Below, one piece after another: positions 50,317 to 60,814 of a stretch of DNA of 64,000 bases. This stretch comes from an uncultured Selenomonadales bacterium. Lineage in GTDB: Bacteria > Bacillota > Negativicutes > Selenomonadales > Selenomonadaceae. The stretch lies in NCBI GenBank assembly GCA_937877565.1, contig CALFJB010000035.1, forward strand, positions 62,001-126,000, read 5' to 3'. Numbering within the stretch: the stretch's first letter is position 1; every line of letters begins with the position of its first letter. The notes under the pieces were generated by a model, which had not been told where the DNA came from, searched no databases, and saw only the letters and a list, made by a program, of their open reading frames with translations. Made by a program: the position numbers and the translations under genes.

Positions 50317-50370
50317 ATTTAATTTCTTTGCGTTGTATCTATAAAAATTAAAAAAGTGAGGTAAATTTTT

Positions 50371-52163
50371 ATGAAACTCAAAAAAATGTTGAAAAATTTT
50401 GCAGTATTTGGCGGCTTGTTTGGAATGTTTACGCTTACAGGTTGCGGCAATGACACAGCCGGAAACAGTAACGCCGCCGACCTTGTAGTTTACGGCAAAG
50501 TTTTTACAGCTGAAGATAATCAGCTTGCAGAGGCGTTCGCAGTCAAAGACGGCAAATATATTTATGTTGGCGATAAGCAAGGCGCAGAAAAATTTGTTGA
50601 AAATGGCAAAACTGAAGTTGTTGACTACAGCGGCAAAGGTATTATAACGCCCATTACTCTATTGGTCATGCGGTTGCATCAGCCGGAACAATTATGAGCA
50701 GAGATGACAGCGTTGAACAATTTTTAAATGAAGTAGTTCCCGCCGCCGTAAAAAAGGCACGTGAAAGCGGTTCAACTTCCATTTTTGTTTTTGGCTGGAA
50801 TATGGTAGACTTTCAAAAAAATATGCCTACCCGCCAACAGTTGGACGCAATTTGCAGCGATATTCCAATTTATTTTTTAGATGATGAATGTCACAAGGTA
50901 CTTGCAAATACAATTTTACTGGTGAAATCCGGTATTATGAATGAAGACGGCACAGCCGGAAAAACAGAAATACGCGGCGGCGAAATTGTTATGGGCGAAG
51001 ACGGCACGCCGACAGGTTATTTGAAGGAACAAGCCGGAACTTACACACGTTCATTTTTAGACAATGACAACCTTTATACTCTTGATATGGCGACGGCTAA
51101 TATTGCGAACATCGAGCAACATTTATTGTCCGAAGGTTACACAATGTATCACGAAGGTTGGGGCAACTATTTTGTAAATACAAATTACTATCAAGCCGCC
51201 CAAAAATTGGACAATGAAGGCAAATTGCATTTTGTACTTGGTCTGCCCTATGAAATGGAAAGTTGGATGAATATTGATGAGGCGTTGAGCAGAGCAGTTG
51301 ACGCGAAAAAATTTAATTCTAAGCGCGTAAAACCGCACTGGATTAAACTTTTAATGGATGGCACTGTTGAAAGTGGCACGGGATTTATTGAGCCGCTTTA
51401 TCTTGACGGGCATCAAGGCATCCCCAACTGGTCTGAAGAAGAAGTAACCGAAATTACCCGCAAGGCAAACGAACAAGGAATTACAATGCATGTTCACGTT
51501 ATGGGGAACAAGGGCGTTAATCGCGTTGTAAATTCTTTCATCAACGGCGGCAAAGACGAAATGAGAAATACGCTTGTACACGTTTACGGCGTCAACGAGC
51601 CGGATTATAAACGTATGGCGGAACATAATATTTACGTTACTGAAGGTATGATTTGGCATCACGCGGGCAATCCTGAACAAGAAATGTTGCGCGAAATGTT
51701 GCCTGCAGAGTTGACGCGCGGTTATCCTATGAAGTCCTATTTTGATAACGGCGTAACAGTTTCTTCACATTCAGATTTTCCGGCACTTTACGCCAACCCC
51801 GACGATCCATTTGGTATTATGCAAATTGCAGTTACCGGCGTATGGCAAGAAAATGGAAAACCTTTCTGGACTGAAGAACTTATTACACGCGAACAGGCTT
51901 TGACAGCTTTAACAATTAACGTTGCAAAACAAATGTTCATTGAAGACGAGCGCGGCAGTATCAAAGATGGCAAATATGCTGACTTCCTGCTTGTCAACAA
52001 AGATATTTTAACTTGCCCGGTTGAAGAAATTCATAACGCTCAACCTGACGCAACATATTTTGAAGGCAAGAAAGTTTTTTCTAAACAAATCTACGCGCTG
52101 ACAATCGCAACTCAAAAAAGCCCTTCGGCGATTGTCAAAGGGCTTTTTACGGAGTTTATATAA
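50371..52163 (+). pseudogene. YtcJ-type amidohydrolase lipoprotein, disrupted by a small deletion
   Basis: The first 92 codons (MKLKKMLKNF..., lipobox TLTGC; VVYGKVFTAEDNQLAEAFAV; GKGIITP) lead into a premature stop at 50697. The rest of the protein continues in another frame from HYSIGHAV (50652) to 52163 (MHVHVMGNKGVNR, SHSDFP, and the C-terminal ALTINVAKQ, GSIKDGKYADFLLV). The expected link GIITPGxxDGH is missing between ACGCC and CAT, which fits loss of about 16 bases, including the start of the first metal motif. The 3' part could still start at ATG 50694 (no good ribosome site). Confidence 0.8.
52115..52148 (+). terminator. Strong terminator overlapping the end of the amidohydrolase frame
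   Basis: AAAAAGCCCTT (52115-52125) with AAGGGCTTTTT (52138-52148), 11 pairs and T run. The reading frame runs through it to 52163, which suggests that the true stop was upstream and has been lost. Confidence 0.85.
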
Positions 52164-52190
52164 TTTGTATATATTTTTGGATATTTTGTA

Positions 52191-52994
52191 ATGGGGCTGA
52201 TATTCCTCATTTGGCGGTTTTTTTATCATAATTTGTCAAAAAAAGCTCCCAGCCTCATTCTTGCACTAAAAAAAGATTGTATAAATCTTTATGCTTACGC
52301 CAAGCAAATAATTTTGTCCAATCCTACAAGAATAAAAATTGTAGTTGGAACTACTATTTGTTTTTTCTTTTTGACGCTGTTACCGATTGATATTGATACG
52401 CTTGATGTTTTTGAAGATGCCGCGTCTACGATAATATTTTTTCTCATGGTGGTTATTTTTGCGCCGCAAGATAAACCTTCGCAAAAAAAATTTCCTGTTG
52501 AAATTTTTGGTTTTATCTATTCAATCCTTTTTATGTATTTAAGTGCAGGTACGTTGTTGATAGATATTTTTTACGTTAGCGATTTTTCCACTGAAAATCT
52601 TTGGATTTATGGATACATTATCACTTTAATTTCTTACATAATTTGTATAGCAACTTTAAGCCGCTTTATGGAAAGAGATTTATCCAGAATGGAAATAATT
52701 TTTGTCGGTATGATTATGACGACCATTTTGGAATTTATCACTTATTACGGGATTGGTTTTTGCAGCGGAAATAAATTATATGACGAAAAAATATGGGAAT
52801 CGAATACGTTTGAACTCATTACGACTGTAATAAATCAAGGAATATTTATTGCGTCGCAAAGTCAAATTTTGGAAAGATCAGCTAAAGAAGTTTGGGGATA
52901 TATTATTTTGAATGGAACAGACGTATTGACCGTTACCGTAGTTTTGGGATATGTTTTGCAAAAATTCATGGGTATTGATTCAAACGCTAAATGA
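52191..52994 (+). CDS. Multi-pass membrane protein of unknown function
   Basis: 267 residues with about six hydrophobic segments (e.g. IVVGTTICFFFLTLLPI, IIFFLMVVIFA, FIYSILFMYLSAGTLLI, YIITLISYIICIATL, IIFVGMIMTTILEFI, VLTVTVVLGYVLQKF) and short charged loops (PQDKPSQKKFP, MERDLSRME). No family recognised. ATG at 52191 without a clear ribosome site; may use TTG or another start. Followed by a gap to the efflux operon. Confidence 0.65.
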   Translation: MGLIFLIWRFFYHNLSKKAPSLILALKKDCINLYAYAKQIILSNPTRIKIVVGTTICFFFLTLLPIDIDTLDVFEDAASTIIFFLMVVIFAPQDKPSQKKFPVEIFGFIYSILFMYLSAGTLLIDIFYVSDFSTENLWIYGYIITLISYIICIATLSRFMERDLSRMEIIFVGMIMTTILEFITYYGIGFCSGNKLYDEKIWESNTFELITTVINQGIFIASQSQILERSAKEVWGYIILNGTDVLTVTVVLGYVLQKFMGIDSNAK

Positions 52995-53149
52995 AAATTT
53001 CCAAATAATTTGATTTGAATGATATATCAAAGTTTGATAAAATTTACAGAAAACGGAGGCATTTTAAAATAATTTATTGAAATTTTTGACGGACTCGGCT
53101 TTAATTGGTTGAGTCTGCTATATACAATATTTTTTATGGAGGTTAAAAA

Positions 53150-54337
53150 ATGAAAAAATTTTTGGCAGGAATTTTTGCGGCGGCGTTGCTTTTTACGGGC
53201 TGTGGCGGCGAAGATACCGAAGATCAAGCTATGGAGGAAATGCCGACAAAAGTTAAGGCAATAAAAGTTTTGACGGCAAACGCGCCTTTATCTTTGTCGT
53301 ACAGCGGGCAAATTGTTGACAGGGATAAAATGCAAGTTCAATCAAAAGTTAGCGGCTCCGTTGTCGAAAAATATGTTAAGGGCGGACAAGATGTCGTTGA
53401 AGGACAAATTTTATTTAAAATAGACGACCGCCAATATCAATCAGCAGTTTTACAAGCTGAAGCGAATTTGGCGAAGTCTCAAACGGCGTTGAACAAAGAA
53501 AGAATCGATTTGCAACGTAACGAAGAACTTTACCGGGCAAATGCAATATCAGAACAAACATTGACAAATCAACGCGCCGCCGTTGAATCTCAAGAATCAG
53601 AAGTTGCCGCCAATAAGGCAATATTGGAAAAAGCTAAGGACGATTTAGCAGATACGATTGTTTACGCGCCAATGAGCGGCAGACTTGGAATTGATGATGT
53701 ACCTGTTGGAACGCTTGCAACTGCAGGAAGTACCGCGCTTGCTACAATCGGCTTGGTTGATCCTGTTTTTGTACAATTTGCAGTTTCTGAACAAGAATAT
53801 TTGAGAATTGCCAAAGGCGGCGCAGAATCCGACGCAAATAACGACGCGCCGCCGAATTTTAAAATTTCTTTGACTTTGGCGGACGGCTCGCACTATCCAT
53901 ACAACGGACAATTTGCCGAATATGACAGGACAATGGGCAATGAAACAGGCACATTAACAATTCGTGCGATTTTTAGAAATCCTGAATACTTGCTTGTTCC
54001 CGGAATGTATGCCCGCGTTGAAATTGACGGGCTTAGTATTAAAAATGCAATGCTTGTTCCCGAACGCGCACTTCAACAACTTTTGGGCGAAACTTTAGTA
54101 CTTGTCGTTCAAAATGGTAATACTTCCGCCGTTAGAAAAATTACACTTGGTGAAAAAATCGGCTCGTATTACATTGTAAAAAGCGGCTTGAAACCTGATG
54201 ATTTGGTTATTATTGAAGGCTTGACAATGTTGCGCGACGGTATGCCGCTGGAAGTTACGGAAGTTACCGCAAAAGATATGGGCTTTTCATTCATACCCAA
54301 CGAAAATATTTTTGACGTTGGACAAAATGCAAATTAA
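53150..54337 (+). CDS. RND efflux periplasmic adaptor (MFP) lipoprotein
   Basis: 395 residues with lipobox FTGC (Cys19). Typical order: lipoyl half (VQSKVSGSVVEKYVKGGQDV), alpha-hairpin (about residues 95-170, NLAKSQTALNKERIDLQRNEELYRA in pieces), second lipoyl half (TIVYAPMSGRLGIDDVPVGT), beta-barrel and membrane-proximal domain (VPERALQQLLGETLVLVV). Links the RND pump to an outer-membrane channel; no tolC-like gene is in the window. GGAGG before ATG. An inverted repeat GACTC...GAGTC (53092-53115) upstream may be a regulator site. Confidence 0.93.
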   Translation: MKKFLAGIFAAALLFTGCGGEDTEDQAMEEMPTKVKAIKVLTANAPLSLSYSGQIVDRDKMQVQSKVSGSVVEKYVKGGQDVVEGQILFKIDDRQYQSAVLQAEANLAKSQTALNKERIDLQRNEELYRANAISEQTLTNQRAAVESQESEVAANKAILEKAKDDLADTIVYAPMSGRLGIDDVPVGTLATAGSTALATIGLVDPVFVQFAVSEQEYLRIAKGGAESDANNDAPPNFKISLTLADGSHYPYNGQFAEYDRTMGNETGTLTIRAIFRNPEYLLVPGMYARVEIDGLSIKNAMLVPERALQQLLGETLVLVVQNGNTSAVRKITLGEKIGSYYIVKSGLKPDDLVIIEGLTMLRDGMPLEVTEVTAKDMGFSFIPNENIFDVGQNAN

Positions 54338-54353
54338 TTGAGGTGGCTGAAAT

Positions 54354-57300
54354 ATGGCAAAATTTTTTATTCATCGTCCGGTTTTCGCCATCGTCATAGC
54401 AATTATAATCAGTCTTATTGGAATAATTGCGGGGATTAATACTCCAATAGCGCAATACCCAAATATTTCGCCGCCAACAATCAACGTTGATACTTTTTAC
54501 ACCGGCGCAAATGCAAACGTAGTTAATCAGGCTGTCGCACAGGTTATAGAAAATCGCGTCAACGGTACGCAGGGTATGGATTATATGAGTTCCACTTCAA
54601 ACGATGACGGCAGTTATTCGCTGAATGTTTTCTTTGAAGTCGGCTCGGACGGCGATATGGATTCTGTTAAAGTTCAAAATAATGTTGCGTCGGCTAATTC
54701 AAGTTTGCCGGAAACTGTCATTGCATCCGGCGTTACAACTTCAAAATCTTCGCAGGATATGTCAATGATTTTTGCGTTTTACTGCGATAACGGACTTTAT
54801 GACACGGCTTTTATAAAAAATTACGCTGATATTTACATTGCTGACGATTTGAAACGTGTTAAAGGCGTCGGCAAAGTTCAAATTCTTAGCGCAGATTATG
54901 CCCTGCGTGTTTGGATTAATCCTGAAAAACTTGCAAATTTTGGCTTAACCGTTGCTGACGTTCAAAACGCAATTAGGACACAAAACGCACAAGCGGCGGC
55001 GGGCTCTATCGGTAAATTGCCGGTTGCTCAAGGGCAGGAAAAAGAATATACAGGACAAATTCAAGGCAGACTTGAAACGCCGGAACAATTTGAAAATATC
55101 ATTTTAAAAACCGGCGACGTTGGCTCATTTGTACTTTTAAAAGACGTTGCAAGAATTGAAATTGGGCAACAGTCAAATACTTATATCGGCAAATTTAACG
55201 GCTATACTTCCGTGCCGTTTATAATCAATTTGTCCAGTGATGCAAATGCCCTTGAAACAATCGGCGAAGTTAAAAGCATACTTCAAACGGCAGAAAAAAA
55301 TTTGCCGGAAGGTATTAAATATGGGCAAGTTTTGGACAACACCGAATTTATAAAAGCGTCAATCAATGAAGTTGCACACACATTTTTTGAAGCGTTGGTG
55401 CTTGTCGTACTTGTAATTTTTGTATTTCTTCAAAGTTGGCGTGCAACGGTTATACCTTTGCTGGCTGTACCAGTTTCACTTTTGGGAACATTTGCGGCTT
55501 TTACCGTGCTTGACTTTACGATAAACACGCTGACACTTTTTGCAATGGTTTTGGCAATAGGCTTGGTTGTTGACGATGCTATAGTTGTTATTGAAAATGT
55601 TGAACAACATATGGAGCGTGGACTAGATCCGGTAAAAGCAACTGAAGTAGCAATGGAAGAAGTTCAAGGACCGGTTGTAGCTATTGCGTTTGTACTTTCG
55701 GCGGTATTTATTCCAATAGCATTTTTGGGCGGTATGACAGGTATTTTGTACCGTCAATTTGCTTTAACAATCGCCGTTTCAATGGGTTTATCTGCATTTG
55801 TAGCGTTGACATTGACGCCCGCACTTTGTGCAATTATTTTAAAACCTCACGAACACGGCAAGAAAAATTTCTTCAGCAAATTTTTTGACGCCTTTAATAA
55901 TTGGTTTGAACGTACAAAAAATTCTTACGTCGGAATTGTCGCCAAAGTTATTGCCGGTACAAAATTTTCTATAATTTTTATGCTGATAGTTTGCGGCTTG
56001 ACAGGTTGGCTTTTCAAAGTTTTGCCGTCAACCTTCGTACCTGATGAAGATCAAGGATATTTTGTAGCGGCTGTAATGATGCCGGAAGGCACTTCGTTAA
56101 ACAGAACTTCAATGACTACTGACAAAGTAGCCGCCGCCATTAGAGAAAATGTACCCGGTATAAAAGATGTTATTTCGGTTGCGGGATTCGATGTAGTTTC
56201 AAGCGGTACGAAGTCTTCAGCGGCAACTTTGTTTATAAGTATGTATTCTTGGGCGGAACGACAAGACTTTGAAAAGTCTGTAACTTCCGCAATTATGAAT
56301 GTTTTTATGGTAGGAAATGAAGTAGCTCCTGAAGGATTTGTTATGGGCTTTAACCCGCCCGCTTTACCGGGACTTGGGCAAGTCGGCGGCTTGACAATGC
56401 AACTTATTGACTTGGAAAGTCATTCTGACACTGCACTTTCTGAAGTCACAGATAAAATTGTTCAAGCGGCTAATGCACGCCCTGAACTTCAAGGCGTTAC
56501 AACAAGTTTCAGCGTTACTTCACCAAGTTACAAATACGAACTTGATCAGAAAAAAATTGAAATGCTGGGCGTAAATCTTTCAGATGTTTATAGCGCGTTG
56601 CAAGTAAATTTCGGCGGTATGCAAGTTGACGATTATGACAGATTCGGACGCACTTACAAAGTTGTTATGCAGTCTGATGTTTATTTTCGCGGTGAAGTCG
56701 AAATGTTAAAATTTATGTTCGTCAAAGGCGCGGGCGGAAAATTTGTACCGCTCGATACTTTGATAACTTACAAACTCAATACCGGCACAACGCAGGTTAC
56801 ACGCTTTAACGGCAAACGTTCTGTATTGATTCAAGCTCAACAAGCTGAAGGTTATTCATCTGGGCAAGCAATGACAGCTTTAACTGAAGTAGTTCACGAA
56901 GTTGCGCCAACAGGTTTTGGTATTGAATGGTCGGGACAATCCCGCGAAGAACAAAAAGCCTCCGGCTCTACAGGACAAGTTATGGGGCTTGCGTTGGTAT
57001 TTGTATTTTTATGTTTAGCCGCACTGTATGAAAGTTGGGCGGTTCCATTTTCAGTTTTAATGACTGTTCCAACAGGAATTTTTGGCGCGTTGCTTTCTGA
57101 ATTTGTTTTGTGTATCTATACGAATACTTGGGGCGTTGGTAATCCAGGTTTTCAAAATAGCGTTTATATGCAAATTGGCGTTATTATGATTATGGGATTG
57201 GCGGCGAAAAATGCAATTCTGATTGTCGAATTTGCAAAAGTCCGCACTGATAAAGGTATGGAAGCAGTTAAAGCGTCTTTGGAATCAGCGGGCTTGAGAC

Positions 57301-57551
57301 TTCGTCCAATTCTGATGACTTCCTTTGCATTTATCATTGGTTGTCTTCCTTTGGCAACGGCAACGGGCGCAGGTTCGGCGGCTAGAAATTCTATGGGCGT
57401 TGCAGTTGTCGGCGGTATGACTGTTGCAACGTTTTTGGGAATATTTTTAATTCCTGTTTTCTTCGTGGTTGTTCAAAACATTGTACAAAAAATTTTCAGC
57501 AAAGATAAAGTTACACAGGAGCAAGATAAAATTACGCAGACTCAAGATTAA
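54354..57551 (+). CDS. RND multidrug efflux transporter (AcrB/HAE1 family)
   Basis: 1065 residues, twelve membrane segments and two large periplasmic loops. FIHRPVFAIVIAIIISLIG (N-terminal), GTQGMDYMSSTS, LFAMVLAIGLVVDDAIVVIENVEQH (the DD proton relay of segment 4, given as GLVVDDAIV), PALCAIILKP, FVPDEDQGYF, and LAAKNAILIVEFA (segment 10 Lys). Exports amphipathic compounds by proton antiport as a trimer. 16 bp behind its adaptor. The C-terminal tail has a small repeat (KVTQEQDKITQTQD). Supports a diderm envelope. Confidence 0.95.
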   Translation: MAKFFIHRPVFAIVIAIIISLIGIIAGINTPIAQYPNISPPTINVDTFYTGANANVVNQAVAQVIENRVNGTQGMDYMSSTSNDDGSYSLNVFFEVGSDGDMDSVKVQNNVASANSSLPETVIASGVTTSKSSQDMSMIFAFYCDNGLYDTAFIKNYADIYIADDLKRVKGVGKVQILSADYALRVWINPEKLANFGLTVADVQNAIRTQNAQAAAGSIGKLPVAQGQEKEYTGQIQGRLETPEQFENIILKTGDVGSFVLLKDVARIEIGQQSNTYIGKFNGYTSVPFIINLSSDANALETIGEVKSILQTAEKNLPEGIKYGQVLDNTEFIKASINEVAHTFFEALVLVVLVIFVFLQSWRATVIPLLAVPVSLLGTFAAFTVLDFTINTLTLFAMVLAIGLVVDDAIVVIENVEQHMERGLDPVKATEVAMEEVQGPVVAIAFVLSAVFIPIAFLGGMTGILYRQFALTIAVSMGLSAFVALTLTPALCAIILKPHEHGKKNFFSKFFDAFNNWFERTKNSYVGIVAKVIAGTKFSIIFMLIVCGLTGWLFKVLPSTFVPDEDQGYFVAAVMMPEGTSLNRTSMTTDKVAAAIRENVPGIKDVISVAGFDVVSSGTKSSAATLFISMYSWAERQDFEKSVTSAIMNVFMVGNEVAPEGFVMGFNPPALPGLGQVGGLTMQLIDLESHSDTALSEVTDKIVQAANARPELQGVTTSFSVTSPSYKYELDQKKIEMLGVNLSDVYSALQVNFGGMQVDDYDRFGRTYKVVMQSDVYFRGEVEMLKFMFVKGAGGKFVPLDTLITYKLNTGTTQVTRFNGKRSVLIQAQQAEGYSSGQAMTALTEVVHEVAPTGFGIEWSGQSREEQKASGSTGQVMGLALVFVFLCLAALYESWAVPFSVLMTVPTGIFGALLSEFVLCIYTNTWGVGNPGFQNSVYMQIGVIMIMGLAAKNAILIVEFAKVRTDKGMEAVKASLESAGLRLRPILMTSFAFIIGCLPLATATGAGSAARNSMGVAVVGGMTVATFLGIFLIPVFFVVVQNIVQKIFSKDKVTQEQDKITQTQD

Positions 57552-57600
57552 TATTTGATGACGGGTAAACAATGGAAAGTTTTCTATTTTTGAATTTAAT

Positions 57601-57634
57601 AAAAAGCATTGAGTTATTTTTTGCTCAATGCTTT
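57601..57634. terminator. Bidirectional terminator
   Basis: AAAAGCATTGAG with CTCAATGCTTTT, 12 pairs, T runs on both strands; ends the efflux operon and the convergent dynamin operon. Confidence 0.88.
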
Positions 57635-57647
57635 TTTAAATGTTCTA

Positions 57648-60038
57648 TCAGCTTTTCCAAAATTTTGACAAATAGGAAGTTATAAAACCATCGCTTTTTG
57701 GTAAATTAAAGCTATCTTCAGATTTTAGTTTGTCAATATATTCTTGCGCCTCTTCGTTACCTTCATTAAGAGCTTTATCAAGCGCAATCATAGCGTCAGT
57801 AAGTCCTTTTTTCGCCGCCTTATAAAATAATTCATACGCCCGTTTATCATTTTTTTCTACGCCGTTTCCGTTGTAGTAACATTTGCCGAGATTGTAAATT
57901 GATTGAATATTTCCGGCTTGCATTGCACGGATATACCATTCTACCGCTTGATTGTAATTTTCAGAAACTCCTTCGCCAAATTCGTACATTATGCCGAGAT
58001 AATTCATACAATCAGCATTTCCATTTTTAGCGGCAATTCTAAAATATTTAAAAGCCTCTGTAAAATTTTTAATTGAATAGTACAATTTTGCAAGCAAAGA
58101 TATTGCCTCAACGTTACCACATTCAATCGCTTTTTCATACCATAAAACTGCTTCAGAAAAATTTTTTTTGACACCAACGCCCATTTGATATTGAAAGGCA
58201 AGATTAGTCATTGCAACCGAATTGCCAAGTTTAGCCGCTTTAAAATTCCAATAAAAAGCATCATAAAAATTTTTGTAAGTACCTTCGCCGTTAAAACACA
58301 TTTCAGCAAGTAAAACCATTGCGTCAACATTTCCAATTTCGGCAGATTTGCGACAAAGTAAAAGTGCGCGTTTTTCATTTTTGCTAAGTATTTCTCCGGT
58401 ACGGTAAAGTTTCGCCAATTCAAACATGGCAATATCGTTTTTAGCGTCAGCTGCTTTGTTGTACCAATCAATCGCTTCAGCCATATCTTGATTAACGCCA
58501 ACTCCATATCTGTATTGATAAGCAACATTATTCATAGCGACGGGATCGCCCATTTTGGCGTATTTGAGATTGTGAATAAAATCTTCACCTTGATTTTTAT
58601 TAACGTTGTCTTCAAAAGTTTCGTCAATCCATTCAAATTGCTCGGCAGGATCGTACATTGATTTAAAAACTTCCACAAGATAATTAACGCGGCTTGTTTT
58701 CTTGAGTTGCTCCAAATTTTCAATTTCTACACCTTGAAAATCTGAAAGAGTTTCTAAATATTTTTCGACAAAAGAAATAACCGTAGCTTGATTTGTACCT
58801 TTGTATTGGCGACGAAGATTTTTTAACTGCTTTTCAAGTGAGAGATTATTTTCCGGCTGAATAAGTTGACGAATTTTTTCAACATAAACTGCGGTTATCG
58901 CCGAAATGCTGACAACTACAATATTTTCGTAGCCGAGCGCGTTCAATTTTCCTTTAACATAATCTGCAAAACGTTCGTAAGATTTTATAACTTCGGCGGC
59001 GTACATTTCGTCGATACGATTAACCGCAACAATAATTGTTTGATGACGGCGGCTGTTATTGAGAACATTATAAACTTTGTCGAAAAGCTCAACTTCATCG
59101 TTGGTTAAATGTGCCGAGTAATTCATAACAAAAATACAGTGCTGAATATCTTGCAAAGTATTTTCTGTAACTTGAGTATGTTCCTTAGAGGCGGCAAAAT
59201 TTGGACCCGGCGTATCAATAATTCTAAATTGGCGTATATCTTCAGGAAATTTTGAAAGAAAAATTTGCATTGGTTTAAGAGCAATAGCATTTTTGTTTGC
59301 AAGCTGAAAATTTTGCGTTAAAAATTGATTGACGCCGGAAACGCTGCTGAAAACTTTTTTATTGCCCGCACTTACAATACTTATCAAGTTGCCAAATTCG
59401 CCGCTCCATTCGTAGGAAACTTTATTTGGCGTCGGCAATTCCGAACTTGATGGCGAGTATTCTTCGCCGAGTACTGCATTTATCAGCGAACTTTTGCCGG
59501 ATTTTTTTGTGCCAATAAAAGTAATGTCCGTTTTTGTATTGGGCGGCGAATTTAAAATTGCGTTAAAAATTTTTACGGCAGCGCGGAAATTTTCTTCAAC
59601 GATTATTGGCAGATACATTCTTAAGAAAATAAATTGCTGTAAAATTTCACGCTTAATTTTCAACATTTCTTCCGGCGTCCGCGCTTGAACTGAAAGAAAA
59701 ACTGCAAGCGGTAAATTTTCAGTTGAGTTTTCAAGAATTTTTTCAAGCAATTCTTCAAAGTTTCTTATTCCCATTGCCACCAAGCGTTTTTGATTCATCA
59801 GTGAAACAGTTGCAGGAATTGTTGGAAACGTAATATTGTACGCCGTGTAAAAATCGTAAAGGTTTAAAAGCTCGTTGGCGCGTTCATATTTTTTTCCAAT
59901 TTTTTCTATGAATTTATTGATTGAGCTGTTTTCGTTTAAAAGATACGCGCAGTTTGATTGAAAATTTAATTCGGCGTTTTCGTCCGATAAAATTTGTATT
60001 TTTGTAAACTGCGGCAAAACTTGCGCTAAATTTTTCAT
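57648..60038 (-). CDS. Dynamin-like GTPase with C-terminal Sel1 repeats
   Basis: About 796 residues from ATG 60038 (GGTGAT just upstream; a second ATG at 60050). GTPase: P-loop GTKKSGKS with LINAVLG (near 180), SSELPTPN (switch I region), DTPGPNFAA (G3, switch II), AVNRID (G4). After a helical middle (about 340-480) come seven full Sel1-like repeats and one partial (about 498-770; e.g. AMNNVAYQYRYGVGVNQDMAEAIDWY), a scaffold for protein contact. No membrane helix. The GTPase half closely matches that of the gene at 61550 in its motifs. Last gene of the operon, with a terminator-like hairpin just before it. Confidence 0.85.
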   Translation of the reverse strand: MKNLAQVLPQFTKIQILSDENAELNFQSNCAYLLNENSSINKFIEKIGKKYERANELLNLYDFYTAYNITFPTIPATVSLMNQKRLVAMGIRNFEELLEKILENSTENLPLAVFLSVQARTPEEMLKIKREILQQFIFLRMYLPIIVEENFRAAVKIFNAILNSPPNTKTDITFIGTKKSGKSSLINAVLGEEYSPSSSELPTPNKVSYEWSGEFGNLISIVSAGNKKVFSSVSGVNQFLTQNFQLANKNAIALKPMQIFLSKFPEDIRQFRIIDTPGPNFAASKEHTQVTENTLQDIQHCIFVMNYSAHLTNDEVELFDKVYNVLNNSRRHQTIIVAVNRIDEMYAAEVIKSYERFADYVKGKLNALGYENIVVVSISAITAVYVEKIRQLIQPENNLSLEKQLKNLRRQYKGTNQATVISFVEKYLETLSDFQGVEIENLEQLKKTSRVNYLVEVFKSMYDPAEQFEWIDETFEDNVNKNQGEDFIHNLKYAKMGDPVAMNNVAYQYRYGVGVNQDMAEAIDWYNKAADAKNDIAMFELAKLYRTGEILSKNEKRALLLCRKSAEIGNVDAMVLLAEMCFNGEGTYKNFYDAFYWNFKAAKLGNSVAMTNLAFQYQMGVGVKKNFSEAVLWYEKAIECGNVEAISLLAKLYYSIKNFTEAFKYFRIAAKNGNADCMNYLGIMYEFGEGVSENYNQAVEWYIRAMQAGNIQSIYNLGKCYYNGNGVEKNDKRAYELFYKAAKKGLTDAMIALDKALNEGNEEAQEYIDKLKSEDSFNLPKSDGFITSYLSKFWKS

Positions 60039-60050
60039 ATTTATCACCAT

Positions 60051-60082
60051 AAAAAAATACGGGAAATGTTAAAAATTTCCCG
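60051..60082 (-). terminator. Terminator-like hairpin between adaptor B and the Sel1 dynamin
   Basis: Minus strand CGGGAAAT, 7-base loop, ATTTCCCG then TA and seven T, ending one base before the upstream ATG at 60050. Would lower transcription into the last gene. Confidence 0.7.
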
Positions 60083-60094
60083 CGTCAATAATTT

Positions 60095-60802
60095 TTAAAT
60101 CGAATGAACTATTTTATTAACTTGTGTCAAAACTTCAAAAATTTGTTGAATTTCCGCTTTAGTGAACGGAGCTTTTTTTGTTTCCGAAGTTACTTGCCGT
60201 TGAACCGGCGAACCGTTATCAACTTCAATTGTTTCTTTAACAGTTTTGCCTTTAAAACCAAGTGCTAAACTTACGAAGCCCAAAATTCCAGCAATTCCCG
60301 CGCCTATGTTGCCTATGGAATTTGAAAACGTACTTTCTTTGTTTATGTTTTCAATGGAATTTGAAACCACAATTCCAGCAATTATAAGCACGATACCGAC
60401 AACAATTAATACCGGAAGAAAAACTTTTTTCTCAACTGTTTTTGTAACTTTTTGCGGGCGTGATTCAGTAACTGTTTGTTGAGTTTGCACGGATATAGAT
60501 TGAGTTGCGCCGCGCATAACTGAATCTTTATTTTGTAAAATTGTTGCAAGCAATTCATTTTCAGTTTCGCTGTAATTAAATTTCAAGCCGCCAAAAGTCA
60601 TTAAATTTGTATAACCTTCAAGGATGGATTCACTTTTCAAAAGGCGGCAAATTCTATTAACAATTTCGGCATCAAGTTTTTCATAAATTTTAAATTCGTC
60701 GCCGCTCCAGTTTGGATCACTGATTTTTAGAATTGCCAAAAGTTTTTGTAAATCGCCGGTACAATTTTCTCTAATTAATCTGAACTCTGCAGCAGTAAAC
60801 AT
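60095..60802 (-). CDS. Adaptor B: small protein with two membrane segments, dynamin operon
   Basis: 235 residues, ATG 60802 with AAGGAGGCGG. Residues 1-92 form a domain shared with the next gene (MFTAAEFRLI, ESILEGYTNLMTFGGLKFNYSE in part, ELLATILQNKD). Middle: Gln/Thr/Lys linker then two membrane helices (VFLPVLIVVGIVLIIAGIVV; GNIGAGIAGILGFVSLALGF). C-terminal PFTKAEIQQIFEVLTQVNKI is also shared. No known family. It could anchor the GTPases to the membrane. Confidence 0.78.
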   Translation of the reverse strand: MFTAAEFRLIRENCTGDLQKLLAILKISDPNWSGDEFKIYEKLDAEIVNRICRLLKSESILEGYTNLMTFGGLKFNYSETENELLATILQNKDSVMRGATQSISVQTQQTVTESRPQKVTKTVEKKVFLPVLIVVGIVLIIAGIVVSNSIENINKESTFSNSIGNIGAGIAGILGFVSLALGFKGKTVKETIEVDNGSPVQRQVTSETKKAPFTKAEIQQIFEVLTQVNKIVHSI

Positions 60803-60814
60803 TAAACCGCCTCC

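Noticed and set aside
53088..53118. Palindrome GACTC...GAGTC as a riboswitch or terminator of the efflux operon
   Set aside because: Only five good pairs and no T run; noted as a possible operator only.
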